A stretch of 64,000 nt of DNA, from NCBI RefSeq assembly GCF_004124235.1, contig NZ_CP032487.1, positions 4,154,001 to 4,218,000 of the forward strand, in the 5' to 3' direction. Positions 46,561-59,374 of this stretch are shown here, piece by piece. The DNA is from Yersinia hibernica (GTDB taxonomy: Bacteria; Pseudomonadota; Gammaproteobacteria; Enterobacterales; Enterobacteriaceae). The notes beneath the pieces were generated by a model. It saw nothing but the letters and a program-made list of their open reading frames with translations, was not told where the DNA came from and did not search any database. The position numbers were made by a program, and so were the translations under genes. Numbering within the stretch: the stretch's first letter is position 1; each line of letters starts with the position of its first letter.

Positions 46561-49500
46561 ATGTTGTACGATAAATCCCTTGAGAGGGACAACTGTGGTT
46601 TCGGCCTAATCGCCCACATAGAAGGCGAACCTAGCCATAAGGTCGTGCGTACCGCAATACACGCACTGGCCCGCATGCAACACCGTGGCGCGATCCTTGC
46701 TGATGGCAAGACCGGCGATGGCTGTGGCCTATTGTTACAAAAACCGGATCGCTTTTTCCGGATGGTCGCTGAAGAACGCGGATGGCGTTTGGCCAAAAAC
46801 TATGCCGTCGGCATGATGTTTCTCAGTCAGGATGAAGAACTCGCCAAGGCAAGCCGCCGCATTGTAGAAGAAGAATTGCAAAACGAAACGCTGTCGATTA
46901 TCGGCTGGCGTGAAGTGCCGACCAACCCTGATGTTCTCGGTGAAATCGCCCTCTCCTCCCTGCCTCGGATTGAACAAATTTTTGTGAACGCCCCTGCGGG
47001 CTGGCGTCCACGTGATATGGAGCGCCGCCTGTTTGTCGCGCGCCGCCGTATTGAGAAACGCATTGCAAACGACAAAGATTTCTACGTTTGTAGTTTCTCT
47101 AACTTGGTCACGATCTACAAAGGCTTATGTATGCCTGCGGATCTGCCCCGTTTTTATCTGGATTTGGCCGACCTGCGCATGGAGTCGGCCATCTGCCTGT
47201 TCCACCAGCGCTTCTCAACCAACACCGTGCCGCGCTGGCCGCTGGCCCAGCCGTTCCGCTATTTGGCACACAATGGTGAAATCAACACTATCGCCGGTAA
47301 CCGCCAATGGGCACGGGCGCGGGCTTACAAATTCAAAACGCCATTAATCCCTGATTTGCAGGATGCAGCCCCTTTCGTCAATGAGACCGGTTCTGACTCC
47401 AGTTCACTGGATAACATGCTGGAACTGTTCCTCAGCGGCGGGATGGACTTGATTCGTGCTATGCGTCTGTTAGTGCCACCGGCCTGGCAGAACAACCCGG
47501 ATATGGATACCGACCTGCGCGCGTTCTTTGATTTCAACTCCATGCATATGGAGCCATGGGATGGCCCGGCCGGGATAGTGATGTCAGATGGCCGCTATGC
47601 AGCTTGTAACCTTGACCGTAATGGCCTGCGCCCGGCGCGCTATGTCATCACCAAAGATAAACTGATCACCTGCGCCTCAGAAGTCGGTATATGGGACTAC
47701 CAGCCTGATGAAGTGGTCGAAAAAGGCCGGGTCGGGCCGGGCGAGCTGATGGTGATTGATACCCGCAGCGGCAAAATCCTGCACTCCGCCGAAACCGATA
47801 ACGATTTGAAAAGCCGCCACCCTTACAAAGAGTGGATGGAAAAAAACGTTAAGCGCCTGGTGCCATTTGAAGATTTGCCAGAAGAAGAGGTTGGTAGCCG
47901 CCAGCTAGATGATTCTCAGTTGGAAACCTATCAGAAACAGTTTGGTTACAGCAGTGAAGAGCTGGATCAAGTCATCCGCGTATTGGGTGAAATTGGTCAA
48001 GAAGCCACAGGTTCAATGGGCGATGACACCCCGTTTGCCGTGCTTTCCAGCGGCCCGCGTATTATTTACGACTATTTCCGCCAACAGTTTGCGCAGGTCA
48101 CCAACCCGCCAATCGATCCGCTGCGTGAAGCGCACGTTATGTCACTGGCCACCAGTATTGGCCGCGAAATGAACGTATTCTGCGAAGCTGAGGGTCAAGC
48201 ACACCGCCTGAGCTTTAAATCGCCAATTTTGCTGTTCTCTGACTTCCAACAGTTGACCACGCTGGAGGGCGAACATTACCGCGCCGACCGGTTGGATCTG
48301 ACCTTTGATCCCGCGGAGACTGATTTAGAACAAGCGGTATTGGCATTGTGCGAAGAAGCGGAGCGCAAAGTGCGTGATGGGGCCGTGATGTTGGTGCTGT
48401 CAGACCGTGCTATCGCCCCTAACCGCCTGCCGGTTCCCGCACCAATGGCCGTCGGTGCCGTTCAGACGCGCTTGGTAGAGAAAAACCTGCGCTGCGACGC
48501 CAACATTATTGTTGAAACCGCCAGCGCCCGTGACCCGCACCACTTCGCCGTGTTGCTCGGCTTTGGTGCCACCGCGATTTACCCTTATTTAGCTTATGAA
48601 TCATTGGCTAAATTGGTTGATGCCCAAGCGATTGATAAAAAGTATCGCGATGTGATGCTTAACTATCGCAATGGTATCAATAAAGGGCTGTATAAGATCA
48701 TGTCCAAAATGGGCATCTCGACGGTCGCTTCATACCGCTGTGCCAAGCTGTTTGAAGCTGTTGGCTTGCACCGCGACCTATCCAATCTGTGTTTCCAGGG
48801 TGTAGTCAGCCGCATCGGCGGGGCCAGTTTCAGTGATTTCCAACAGGATTTACAGAATCTGTCCAAACGCGCCTGGCTGAAACGTAAGCCACTGGATCAG
48901 GGCGGATTACTGAAATTTGTCCATAACGGCGAATATCATGCATATAACCCGGATGTGGTCAGCAGCTTACAAACCGCAGTCCACAGCGGTGAATACAGTG
49001 ATTATCAGGTTTACGCCAAACTGGTGAATGAGCGCCCGGTTGCCACTCTGCGTGACTTGCTGGCTATCAAACCGCAAGGTACCCCGATCCCGGTTGACCA
49101 AGTTGAACCGGCGGAATCACTGTTTAAACGCTTTGATACTGCGGCAATGTCTATCGGCGCATTGAGCCCGGAAGCGCATGAATCTCTGGCTATCGCCATG
49201 AACAGCCTCGGCGGGTTCTCAAACTCCGGTGAGGGCGGTGAAGATCCCGCGCGTTACGGCACCCATAAGGTTTCCCGTATCAAGCAGGTGGCTTCCGGTC
49301 GATTTGGTGTCACGCCCGCCTATCTGGTGAACGCCGATGTCATTCAAATCAAAGTGGCGCAAGGTGCAAAACCGGGCGAAGGTGGCCAATTACCGGGTGA
49401 TAAAGTCACGCCGTATATTGCTAAATTGCGCTATTCCGTGCCGGGTGTGACCTTGATTTCTCCGCCACCGCACCATGATATTTACTCAATCGAAGACTTG

Positions 49501-51021
49501 GCGCAGCTCATTTTCGACTTAAAGCAGGTCAACCCGAAAGCCATGATTTCGGTGAAACTGGTGTCTGAGCCGGGGGTCGGCACCATCGCCACCGGTGTGG
49601 CGAAAGCTTATGCCGACTTGATTACCATTGCCGGCTACGACGGTGGCACCGGTGCCAGCCCACTTTCTTCCGTGAAATATGCCGGTTGTCCGTGGGAGTT
49701 GGGGCTGGTTGAAACGCAACAGGCGTTGGTTGCCAATGGCCTGCGCCATAAAATCCGCCTGCAAGTAGATGGCGGCCTGAAAACCGGGGTCGATATTGTT
49801 AAAGCCGCGATTTTAGGGGCAGAAAGCTTCGGTTTTGGTACTGGCCCCATGGTGGCGCTCGGTTGTAAATATCTGCGTATTTGCCACCTGAATAACTGCG
49901 CAACCGGTGTAGCAACTCAAGATGAAAAACTGCGGCGCGACCATTATCACGGCCTACCTGAGCGCGTGGTGAACTACTTCCAGTTCATCGCCCGTGAAAC
50001 CCGTGAAATCATGGCTGAGTTAGGTGTTAGCCAACTGGTTGATTTAATTGGCCGTACCGACATGCTGCTGGAGCTCGATGGCATCTCTGCCAAACAGAAT
50101 AAGCTGGACTTGTCGCCAATGTTGAAAACAGCCACGCCACATCCGGGCAAAGCGCTGTATTGCACCGAAAGTAATCCGCCATTCGATAAAGGCTTATTGA
50201 ACAAAGAGTTATTGGCGCAAGCTGAGCCACATATTGAAGCCAAACACAGCAAGACGTTTTACTTCGATATCCGCAACACTGACCGTTCCGTGGGGGCGGC
50301 ACTGTCTGGCGCGATTGCCACTAAACATGGTGACCAAGGCCTGGCAACGGACCCTATCAAAGCTTATTTCTCCGGGACTGCCGGTCAGAGCTTCGGGGTG
50401 TGGAATGCCGGTGGCGTTGAGTTGACCTTGACGGGCGATGCCAATGATTACGTCGGCAAAGGTATGGCCGGTGGCCGCATCGCGGTACGCCCTCCGGTGG
50501 GGTCGAACTTCCGCAGCCACGAAGCCAGCATTGTCGGCAACACTTGCCTGTATGGTGCCACTGGCGGCAAATTGTTCGCCGCTGGCCGTGCCGGTGAGCG
50601 TTTCGCCGTGCGAAATTCCGGCGCTATCACCGTAGTTGAAGGTATCGGCGATAACGGCTGTGAATATATGACTGGCGGGATTGTTTGCGTACTGGGCCGC
50701 ACCGGGATTAACTTTGGTGCCGGTATGACCGGGGGCTTCGCTTACGTCCTTGATGAAGATGGCGAATTCCGTAAACGTGTTAACCCTGAGCTGGTAGAAG
50801 TCTTGGATGTCGACCAACTGGCCATCCATGAAGAGCATCTGCGCGGCCTGATCACTGAACATGTTCAGTTGACAGGTTCTAGCCGTGGCGAAGAAATTCT
50901 GGCTAACTGGCCAGAGTGGGTGACCAAGTTTGCTTTGGTTAAACCGAAATCCAGCGATGTGAAAGCACTGTTGGGCCACCGTAGCCGTTCCGCAGCTGAG
51001 CTGCGGGTTCAAGCGCAGTAA
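46561..51021 (+). CDS. gltB: Glutamate synthase (NADPH) large chain GltB
   Basis: A 1486-residue glutamate synthase alpha subunit: glutamine plus 2-oxoglutarate plus NADPH to two glutamates. The N-terminal class II amidotransferase begins at Cys12 after a short propeptide (MLYDKSLERDN then CGFGLIAH). The central domain, the FMN-binding synthase domain with the 3Fe-4S cysteines (CKYLRICHLNNCATG) and the C-terminal beta-helix (GQSFGVWNAGGVEL, GGGT-rich) follow in order. GGGGAGG nine bases upstream sets ATG 46561; GTG 46525 is an upstream alternative. Forms an operon with gltD. Confidence 0.97.
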   Translation: MLYDKSLERDNCGFGLIAHIEGEPSHKVVRTAIHALARMQHRGAILADGKTGDGCGLLLQKPDRFFRMVAEERGWRLAKNYAVGMMFLSQDEELAKASRRIVEEELQNETLSIIGWREVPTNPDVLGEIALSSLPRIEQIFVNAPAGWRPRDMERRLFVARRRIEKRIANDKDFYVCSFSNLVTIYKGLCMPADLPRFYLDLADLRMESAICLFHQRFSTNTVPRWPLAQPFRYLAHNGEINTIAGNRQWARARAYKFKTPLIPDLQDAAPFVNETGSDSSSLDNMLELFLSGGMDLIRAMRLLVPPAWQNNPDMDTDLRAFFDFNSMHMEPWDGPAGIVMSDGRYAACNLDRNGLRPARYVITKDKLITCASEVGIWDYQPDEVVEKGRVGPGELMVIDTRSGKILHSAETDNDLKSRHPYKEWMEKNVKRLVPFEDLPEEEVGSRQLDDSQLETYQKQFGYSSEELDQVIRVLGEIGQEATGSMGDDTPFAVLSSGPRIIYDYFRQQFAQVTNPPIDPLREAHVMSLATSIGREMNVFCEAEGQAHRLSFKSPILLFSDFQQLTTLEGEHYRADRLDLTFDPAETDLEQAVLALCEEAERKVRDGAVMLVLSDRAIAPNRLPVPAPMAVGAVQTRLVEKNLRCDANIIVETASARDPHHFAVLLGFGATAIYPYLAYESLAKLVDAQAIDKKYRDVMLNYRNGINKGLYKIMSKMGISTVASYRCAKLFEAVGLHRDLSNLCFQGVVSRIGGASFSDFQQDLQNLSKRAWLKRKPLDQGGLLKFVHNGEYHAYNPDVVSSLQTAVHSGEYSDYQVYAKLVNERPVATLRDLLAIKPQGTPIPVDQVEPAESLFKRFDTAAMSIGALSPEAHESLAIAMNSLGGFSNSGEGGEDPARYGTHKVSRIKQVASGRFGVTPAYLVNADVIQIKVAQGAKPGEGGQLPGDKVTPYIAKLRYSVPGVTLISPPPHHDIYSIEDLAQLIFDLKQVNPKAMISVKLVSEPGVGTIATGVAKAYADLITIAGYDGGTGASPLSSVKYAGCPWELGLVETQQALVANGLRHKIRLQVDGGLKTGVDIVKAAILGAESFGFGTGPMVALGCKYLRICHLNNCATGVATQDEKLRRDHYHGLPERVVNYFQFIARETREIMAELGVSQLVDLIGRTDMLLELDGISAKQNKLDLSPMLKTATPHPGKALYCTESNPPFDKGLLNKELLAQAEPHIEAKHSKTFYFDIRNTDRSVGAALSGAIATKHGDQGLATDPIKAYFSGTAGQSFGVWNAGGVELTLTGDANDYVGKGMAGGRIAVRPPVGSNFRSHEASIVGNTCLYGATGGKLFAAGRAGERFAVRNSGAITVVEGIGDNGCEYMTGGIVCVLGRTGINFGAGMTGGFAYVLDEDGEFRKRVNPELVEVLDVDQLAIHEEHLRGLITEHVQLTGSSRGEEILANWPEWVTKFALVKPKSSDVKALLGHRSRSAAELRVQAQ

Positions 51022-52449
<1,428 letters not shown>

Positions 52450-52481
52450 TAGTCAATATTCAGCTATATCCAAATAAGTCG

Positions 52482-52507
52482 AGGGCTGGTTATCCAGCCC
52501 TTTTTAT
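52482..52507 (+). terminator. gltBD terminator
   Basis: AGGGCTGG and CCAGCCCT form a tight hairpin with a four-base loop followed by TTTTATT, about 35 bases after the gltD stop. Confidence 0.9.
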
Positions 52508-52718
52508 TACTATTTTCCACTGCATATCCCTACTCTCTCAAGATTTTGTAACAATCTCAATTTGCCTTATTTGCAGCATTTTAATCATGAAGCGCTATAG
52601 TAAAGGCCGAGTTCATATTGAATTATGCTGTTAGGCTAAGACTTCCTGGCCTCACACCGCTATTTTTCCGGTAGTTATTGTTTTGTTACGCCTTGTTTTA
52701 AAGAAAGGATTATCTGTT

Positions 52719-53204
52719 ATGAAATCTCACTTACTTTTCATGGCTGGCGGCTTGCTGGCTCTTAGTGGCAGCGCATTTGCAATGTCGCTTAATTATCAAG
52801 AAGTTGGCTATAATATTGAAGCCCGTGGCGCTCGTGCGGTGGTGGCTGAATTGGCAAAAGCGGGGCAACTGCCTGCGGTTGAGAATAATATTAAGCTCGG
52901 TGATGACAACTGGATTGCCATGGCCCCTAAATTGGCCGATGGCGGAAATGCGAGTTTCACTGCCGGGATAAAATCTGCGCTCTCTTCGGCACTTATTTAT
53001 AACCCAGCTGCCGTCCTAAAAGCAGTAAGTGACAGCAAAAATCTTTCATTATCAGAGATTTGTACCGCACCAGCCGATGCTAAAGACAGTGCTGCCAAAG
53101 CCAGTTTTCAGCAGCGTGCTACTCATACGCTGTCAACTATCAGAAATAGCGACATGATGAGCCAGCGTGATAGCTGCCTGGCCGAATTGAAAAAGTTATC
53201 TTGA
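52719..53204 (+). CDS. Small exported protein of unknown function
   Basis: A 161-residue protein with a clear Sec signal peptide (MKSHLLFMAGGLLALSGSAFA, cleavage after AFA). The mature part is mostly helical with two cysteines (SEICTAP, RDSCLAEL) that could form a disulphide in the periplasm. AAAGGA lies about ten bases upstream of ATG 52719. It sits alone between gltD and the convergent sspB, where E. coli has different genes. I do not recognise the family. Confidence 0.72.
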   Translation: MKSHLLFMAGGLLALSGSAFAMSLNYQEVGYNIEARGARAVVAELAKAGQLPAVENNIKLGDDNWIAMAPKLADGGNASFTAGIKSALSSALIYNPAAVLKAVSDSKNLSLSEICTAPADAKDSAAKASFQQRATHTLSTIRNSDMMSQRDSCLAELKKLS

Positions 53205-53283
53205 TAGCGGATTAGATAGCAATGATAAGGGCGGCCAATGCCGCCCTTGACGTATTATCATTTTCGCCGAAAAACACCGGCTA

Positions 53284-53790
53284 TTACTTAACGACCCGTA
53301 ATGCTGGGCGGCCACCACGTGGCGGTGGCGGCTCATCATCAGGTGAATGCCCCTCACCTTCTGGGGCCTGAGTGTCATCCGTAACTAATGTTAGGCTTTC
53401 AGTCGACGTAGTCTCGCTGTCTTCTTCCATACCAACAAAATGACCATCAGCATCTGCATCGTAAGCTTCTTCAGGTTCAAACAGGGTGCCTGAACCGTTT
53501 TCACGCGCATAGATAGCCATCACCGCCCCCATGGGGACAGTCACTTGACGGGGAACACCACCGAAACGGGCATTGAAGCTGACGCCATCATTGCCGAGTT
53601 CCAGATTACCCACCGCGCGCGGTGCCACATTCAAGACAATTTGCCCATCACGGGCAAACTCCATTGGCACCGAAACACCCGGCCGGGTAACATCTACGAC
53701 CAGATGTGGAGTCAGTTGATTATCAATCAGCCACTCATAAAATGCGCGCAACAGGTAAGGACGGCGCGGAGACATATCAGACGTCGCCAT
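53284..53790 (-). CDS. sspB: ClpXP adaptor SspB
   Basis: A 168-residue adaptor that delivers ssrA-tagged and RseA-type substrates to ClpXP. The folded N-terminal domain (PRRPYLLRAFYEWLIDNQLTPHLVVD to about 115) is followed by an acidic flexible linker and the ClpX-binding tail RGGRPALRVVK, all conserved. It lies five bases downstream of sspA in the same operon. Confidence 0.96.
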   Translation of the reverse strand: MATSDMSPRRPYLLRAFYEWLIDNQLTPHLVVDVTRPGVSVPMEFARDGQIVLNVAPRAVGNLELGNDGVSFNARFGGVPRQVTVPMGAVMAIYARENGSGTLFEPEEAYDADADGHFVGMEEDSETTSTESLTLVTDDTQAPEGEGHSPDDEPPPPRGGRPALRVVK

Positions 53791-53795
53791 AAAAA

Positions 53796-54437
53796 TTAAC
53801 CCCGGGTTTGCAGGCGCATTTCACGTTCAGCTTCAGTCAGAGAAGCCAGGAATGCATCACGCTCAAACACACGTGTCATATAGCCTTTCAGCTCTTTAGA
53901 ACCCGCGCCAGTGAATTCAATGCCTAATACTGGCAAGCGCCACAACAGCGGGGCCAGATAGCAATCGACCAGGCTGAACTCTTCACTCATAAAGTAAGGC
54001 GCTTCATTAAACACCGGAGCGATGGAGAGCAGTTCTTCACGCAATTGTTTACGTGCTGCTTCCGCTTCTTGGGCATTGCCTTGTTCGATTTTGTGCAGCA
54101 GGGAATACCAGTCATGCTCAATGCGGTGCATCATCAAACGGCTGCTACCACGTGCAACAGGGTATACCGGCATCAATGGTGGATGAGGAAAACGCTCATC
54201 CAAGTATTCCATGATGATGCGGGATTCATACAGCGTTAGCTCGCGATCAACCAAAGTAGGAACGGTACGGTAAGGGTTGAGGTCAATCAAGTCCTGCGGC
54301 AGATTATCAGCTTCAACCTGCTCAATCTCAACACTGACACCTTTCTCCGCCAGTACGATGCGTACTTGATGGCTAAAAATGTCGGTCGGGCCGGAAAACA
54401 GCGTCATTACCGAACGTTTGTTGGCAGCGACAGCCAT
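53796..54437 (-). CDS. sspA: Stringent starvation protein A
   Basis: A 213-residue glutathione-transferase-fold protein that binds RNA polymerase sigma70 holoenzyme and affects stationary-phase and acid-tolerance genes; in Yersinia and other enterics it also influences virulence. N-terminal MTLFSGPTDIFSHQVRIVLAEKG, the conserved PHP segment (ERFPHPPLMPVYPVARG) and C-terminal VFERDAFLASLTEAEREM are intact. GGAGGTTTTC precedes ATG 54437. Between here and rpsI (54438-54820) lie only the sspAB promoter region and the rpsI terminator. Confidence 0.96.
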   Translation of the reverse strand: MAVAANKRSVMTLFSGPTDIFSHQVRIVLAEKGVSVEIEQVEADNLPQDLIDLNPYRTVPTLVDRELTLYESRIIMEYLDERFPHPPLMPVYPVARGSSRLMMHRIEHDWYSLLHKIEQGNAQEAEAARKQLREELLSIAPVFNEAPYFMSEEFSLVDCYLAPLLWRLPVLGIEFTGAGSKELKGYMTRVFERDAFLASLTEAEREMRLQTRG

Positions 54438-54760
54438 GAAAACCTCCAAGATTATCTAGAAAACAATGCGAATAGCCCACGGTGACGTTGCTATCCTGAG
54501 TCGTTTTACCGCCGGTTCGCAATCCAGGTTGTTGCTGCCGTAAATAATCCTTGGTCGAAATAATAATTCAGCCAGGGAAAGACACGGACGCCAACAGTTC
54601 GCCGAACAGGCACAAAAGTGGGTGATAGTTTACCAGATTTTGTGTGTTTTGTGGGGGTGGCGCTGCGATTTCATCAATAATTGTCTATCAGACAACGGTT
54701 TAGCGGCAAAAATATAATGAATAAAATGACGGGAGAGTATTTCTAACGATTCATACAAAT

Positions 54761-54789
54761 AAAAAAACCCGGTGAGACACCGGGTTTTT
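54761..54789 (-). terminator. rplM-rpsI terminator
   Basis: AAAACCCGGTG and CACCGGGTTTT form an 11-bp stem with a three-base loop, with T runs on both strands, 32 bases after the rpsI stop. Confidence 0.92.
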
Positions 54790-54820
54790 ACCATTAACTT
54801 GCTGCCATAAAGGCAAAAAA

Positions 54821-55665
<845 letters not shown>

Positions 55666-55972
55666 TTACCCAATTAATAAGTTACACGTTGGTGAACACC
55701 CAAACGTTCAAAAACAGTTGAGGCTCACACGACCATCAGTCCAGCAAACCTACCCCTTCGAATAGCCAATGCTGGCACTATACAAAGTTCTGGGAAAAAA
55801 ACTTTGTTGTAACGTGGGGTCGCAAGATTATAGAGAAGTCGGCGTGAAAGATCGAACTGTTTTTGGCAAGAAAGGTATAAATTAAACATGTTAAGTTAGG
55901 GCGAAGAACAATCGCCCACCACAGAGTAGCATTTTAGCCGGTAAAAAGTGAATAACAGCAGCGCAGATATTC

Positions 55973-57100
55973 TTACGGCAAATGCGGTAAAGAGAGATAT
56001 TCTTCACTCTGCATCTCTTGTAATCGCGATAAACAGCGCTGATATTCAAATTTAAGACGCTCACCGCAATAAATCTCAAACATTGATGCTTCTGCGGCAA
56101 TAATCAATTTCACTCGCCGCTCATAAAACTCATCGACTAATGCCAAAAAACGCCGGGCCGTATTTTCATCTTGCGTCGCCATCCGGTGGACATTGTGCAG
56201 CAATACGGTGTGATAAAGCTTAGATAGCGCGATGTAATCAAGTTGGCTGCGGGCCTCTTCACATAAGTTATGGAAATCAACGGCTAGAACACCCTGTGCT
56301 GAGCAAATGGCCGGCAAAGGCCGGTGATTGACTTCCAGCACCGGTGCCTTTTCTCCTTCTTTGCCCGCCAGCTTAATGAAAATATCTGCCATTGCCTGGT
56401 CAGTTTGCGCGCTGAGTGGGGTCAGATAGAGATTTGCTTGAGTCAACGTGCGCAGACGATAGTCAATACCCGCATCAACATTCATCACGTCACAATATTG
56501 CTTAATGAGTGCAATGGCCGGTAAGAAGCGAGCGCGCTGTAACCCATTACGATACAAATCGTCCGGAGGAATATTGGACGTCGCAACCAACGTGATGCCG
56601 CGAGCAAACAGAGCTTCCAGTAAGGTCGCCAACAACATGGCATCAGTAATATCCGACACAAAGAATTCATCAAAACACAGCACATCAGTCTGAGCCTTGA
56701 AGCCATCAGCAATGATTTCTAATGGATTTTCATGGCCTTGCAACGCGGTTAGCTCCTGATGTACCCGTAACATAAAACGGTGGAAATGCAGGCGGAGCTT
56801 ACGTTCACCCGGCAAACTGTGGAAAAACATGTCCATCAGCCAGGTTTTACCCCGCCCCACGCCGCCCCACATATACAGGCCCTGAACCGGGCGAATGGGG
56901 GTGCGAGGGGCAGTTCGGCCCAATAAACGCCCCAAACGCCCTCGAATACTGGCGCTGCCCGCAGGGGAACTCTGGCGCTGATTCAGTTCCTGATAAATGG
57001 CATCCAGCCTTGCAACGGTGCGCTGCTGTACAGCATCAGGTTGATAGTCGCCGGCATCTAGTGCCTGCTGGTAAAGTACTCTAGGTGAACTTGATTGCAT
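55973..57100 (-). CDS. zapE: Cell division ATPase ZapE
   Basis: A 375-residue AFG1-like AAA ATPase that interacts with FtsZ and is needed under stress conditions in E. coli. Walker A is GGVGRGKTWLMD, Walker B CFDEFFVSDITDAML, and sensor region TLVATSNIPPDDLYRNGLQRARFLPAI is well conserved. ATG 57100 (MQSSSPRV) corresponds to the E. coli start. It is divergent from zapG. Confidence 0.95.
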   Translation of the reverse strand: MQSSSPRVLYQQALDAGDYQPDAVQQRTVARLDAIYQELNQRQSSPAGSASIRGRLGRLLGRTAPRTPIRPVQGLYMWGGVGRGKTWLMDMFFHSLPGERKLRLHFHRFMLRVHQELTALQGHENPLEIIADGFKAQTDVLCFDEFFVSDITDAMLLATLLEALFARGITLVATSNIPPDDLYRNGLQRARFLPAIALIKQYCDVMNVDAGIDYRLRTLTQANLYLTPLSAQTDQAMADIFIKLAGKEGEKAPVLEVNHRPLPAICSAQGVLAVDFHNLCEEARSQLDYIALSKLYHTVLLHNVHRMATQDENTARRFLALVDEFYERRVKLIIAAEASMFEIYCGERLKFEYQRCLSRLQEMQSEEYLSLPHLP

Positions 57101-57322
57101 GTTTATCAATAATCCCTGATAAAATAGTTAGCTACTTTTTGCCGCACTTTCTTGCTGATTTATCGGGCAATCGCAGCATTTACCGACTCTGCCGCTGCGA
57201 AAAAATCCTGATAACCATAGGCAAAGTTGCATCAGGATTCCACTCAGACAAGGTTAACGGTTATAGTGGGTATTATTAAGTGAAAAAGCCCCGCTGAACA
57301 ATGAAGTCAAAAAGGAGTCATC

Positions 57323-57727
57323 ATGACCTGGGAGTATGCGCTTATTGGGTTGGTTGTTGGTATTGTGATTGGCGCGGTGGCTATGCGCTTTGGCAACCGC
57401 AAATTGCGTCAGCAGCAAGTGCTGCAAAATGAGCTGGAGAAGAGCAAAACAGATCTGGAAGAATATCGCCAGGAACTGGTTGGGCATTTTGCCCGCAGTG
57501 CCGAATTGCTGGATAACATGGCTCGCGACTATCGCCAGCTTTATCAGCATATGGCGAAAAGCTCCAATAACTTGTTACCGGACTTGCCGTTGCAGGATAA
57601 TCCGTTCCGCTACCGTCTGAGCGAATCGGAAGCTGATAATGATCAGGCACCGGTCAAAATGCCACCTCGTGATTACTCCGAAGGGGCATCCGGCTTACTG
57701 CGCCCGGAACATCAGACCCGGGACTAA
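57323..57727 (+). CDS. zapG: Z-ring and envelope protein ZapG (YhcB)
   Basis: A 134-residue DUF1043 protein with one N-terminal transmembrane helix (YALIGLVVGIVIGAVAMRF) and a long cytoplasmic coiled coil (about 28-75), followed by a conserved LPDLPLQDNPFRYRL motif. YhcB links cell division, peptidoglycan and lipid synthesis in E. coli. AAAAAGGAG precedes ATG 57323. Confidence 0.94.
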   Translation: MTWEYALIGLVVGIVIGAVAMRFGNRKLRQQQVLQNELEKSKTDLEEYRQELVGHFARSAELLDNMARDYRQLYQHMAKSSNNLLPDLPLQDNPFRYRLSESEADNDQAPVKMPPRDYSEGASGLLRPEHQTRD

Positions 57728-57987
57728 ACAGATTAATACCAAGCTGACTACAGCATGCTGCACACGGCTGTAGTCAGCACATTTACACTTCTATACTTAC
57801 CTCTCCTTGAATTGTTTTATCCTGACCCCTATATCAAGCGGTATCTTAGGGTGCTTATTTTTAGAACAGCAGTAGCCTTTTGAAATAAGTGAATTTTTTA
57901 GCCAATTCAGAGTCTGAATTAACAACGGGCCTGTAGCAGCCATCTACCCTATTCATTCACCGTTAGGTATTGAGAGAGTTTAAGTCA

Positions 57988-59361
57988 ATGAAGAAAAAGT
58001 CATTATTTCTTAGTGCGCTGGCAATGAGTGTCAGCTTAGGTCTCGCGTCTGTTCCTATGGTGAACGCAGCAGCACTTCCCGCCGCCGTAGCAGGGCAAGC
58101 AGTCCCAAGTCTGGCACCAATGCTGGAGAAAGTATTGCCCGCCGTTGTCAGCGTTCACGTCTCTGGCACCCAAGCCCAGCAACAGCGTTTGCCCGAAGAG
58201 TTCAAATTCTTCTTTGGCCCGAATGCCCCAACAGGTAAAGAGAGTAACCGCCCCTTTGAAGGTTTGGGCTCTGGCGTCATTATTAATGCGGAAAAAGGTT
58301 ATGTACTGACCAATAACCACGTTATCAATAACGCCGATAAAATCCGTGTTCAGCTCAATGATGGCCGTGAATATGATGCCAAACTGCTGGGGCGCGATGA
58401 ACAAACTGATATTGCGTTGTTACAGCTAACAGACGCCAAAAATCTGACCGCCATTAAAATAGCTGACTCCGATAATCTGCGAGTCGGAGATTTTGCCGTC
58501 GCCGTGGGTAACCCATTTGGTCTGGGGCAAACTGCCACATCCGGTATTATTTCAGCCCTGGGTCGCAGCGGCCTGAATTTGGAAGGGTTAGAAAACTTTA
58601 TTCAGACTGACGCCTCTATCAACCGGGGGAATTCTGGCGGTGCGCTGGTGAATTTGAACGGTGAATTGATCGGAATTAACACCGCAATTTTAGCGCCAGG
58701 TGGCGGTAACATCGGCATCGGGTTCGCTATTCCGAGTAATATGGCGCAAAACCTCAGCCAACAGTTAATTGAGTTTGGTGAAGTGAAACGCGGTCTGCTT
58801 GGTATCCGTGGTAGTGAAATGACCGCAGACATGGCAAAAGCCTTTAATATTGATGCTCAGCGCGGTGCTTTTGTCAGTGAAGTATTGCCAAAATCAGCGG
58901 CATCGAAAGCCGGTATCAAAGCGGGTGATGTATTAGTTTCCGTCGATGGTAAACCTATCAGCAGCTTTGCGGAGTTACGCGCCAAAGTAGGTACCACCGG
59001 CCCGGGTAAAGCCATTAAAGTCGGTTTATTGCGTGATGGTAAGCCACTTGAAGTGACTGTCACACTGGAGAACAGCAGCCCAACGTCCACCAGTGCCGAC
59101 ACCTTATCCCCCTCATTGCAGGGCGCATCCCTGAGTAATGGCGAAATCAAAGGCGGCAGCAAGGGCGTTAAAGTAGAAAATGTCACCAAAGGTTCACCGG
59201 CAGCGCAATCGGGCTTGCAGAAAGACGATGTGATTATTGCCGTAAACCGTGTGCGCGTAAAAGATATCGCCGAGTTACGCAAAGCGATTGAAGCTAAACC
59301 GGCGGTTATTGCACTGAACATTGTGCGCGGTGATGAGAATATTTATCTGTTAATCCGCTAA
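57988..59361 (+). CDS. degQ: Periplasmic serine protease/chaperone DegQ
   Basis: A 457-residue HtrA-family protease with a 27-residue signal peptide (ending MVNAAA). The catalytic triad is His in LTNNHVIN, Asp in QTDIALLQL and Ser in RGNSGGAL. Two PDZ domains follow (about 265-355 and 370-455). It forms cage-like oligomers for periplasmic protein quality control. The short LA loop and position directly before degS favour DegQ over DegP. ATG 57988 is chosen over an upstream in-frame start at 57970. Confidence 0.95.
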   Translation: MKKKSLFLSALAMSVSLGLASVPMVNAAALPAAVAGQAVPSLAPMLEKVLPAVVSVHVSGTQAQQQRLPEEFKFFFGPNAPTGKESNRPFEGLGSGVIINAEKGYVLTNNHVINNADKIRVQLNDGREYDAKLLGRDEQTDIALLQLTDAKNLTAIKIADSDNLRVGDFAVAVGNPFGLGQTATSGIISALGRSGLNLEGLENFIQTDASINRGNSGGALVNLNGELIGINTAILAPGGGNIGIGFAIPSNMAQNLSQQLIEFGEVKRGLLGIRGSEMTADMAKAFNIDAQRGAFVSEVLPKSAASKAGIKAGDVLVSVDGKPISSFAELRAKVGTTGPGKAIKVGLLRDGKPLEVTVTLENSSPTSTSADTLSPSLQGASLSNGEIKGGSKGVKVENVTKGSPAAQSGLQKDDVIIAVNRVRVKDIAELRKAIEAKPAVIALNIVRGDENIYLLIR

Positions 59362-59374
59362 TTTGCAGAAAAAT

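Noticed and set aside
50209..51012. A 267-codon open frame on the minus strand inside gltB
   Set aside because: It is the antisense shadow of the conserved glutamate synthase beta-helix domain, with no ribosome binding site or family similarity.
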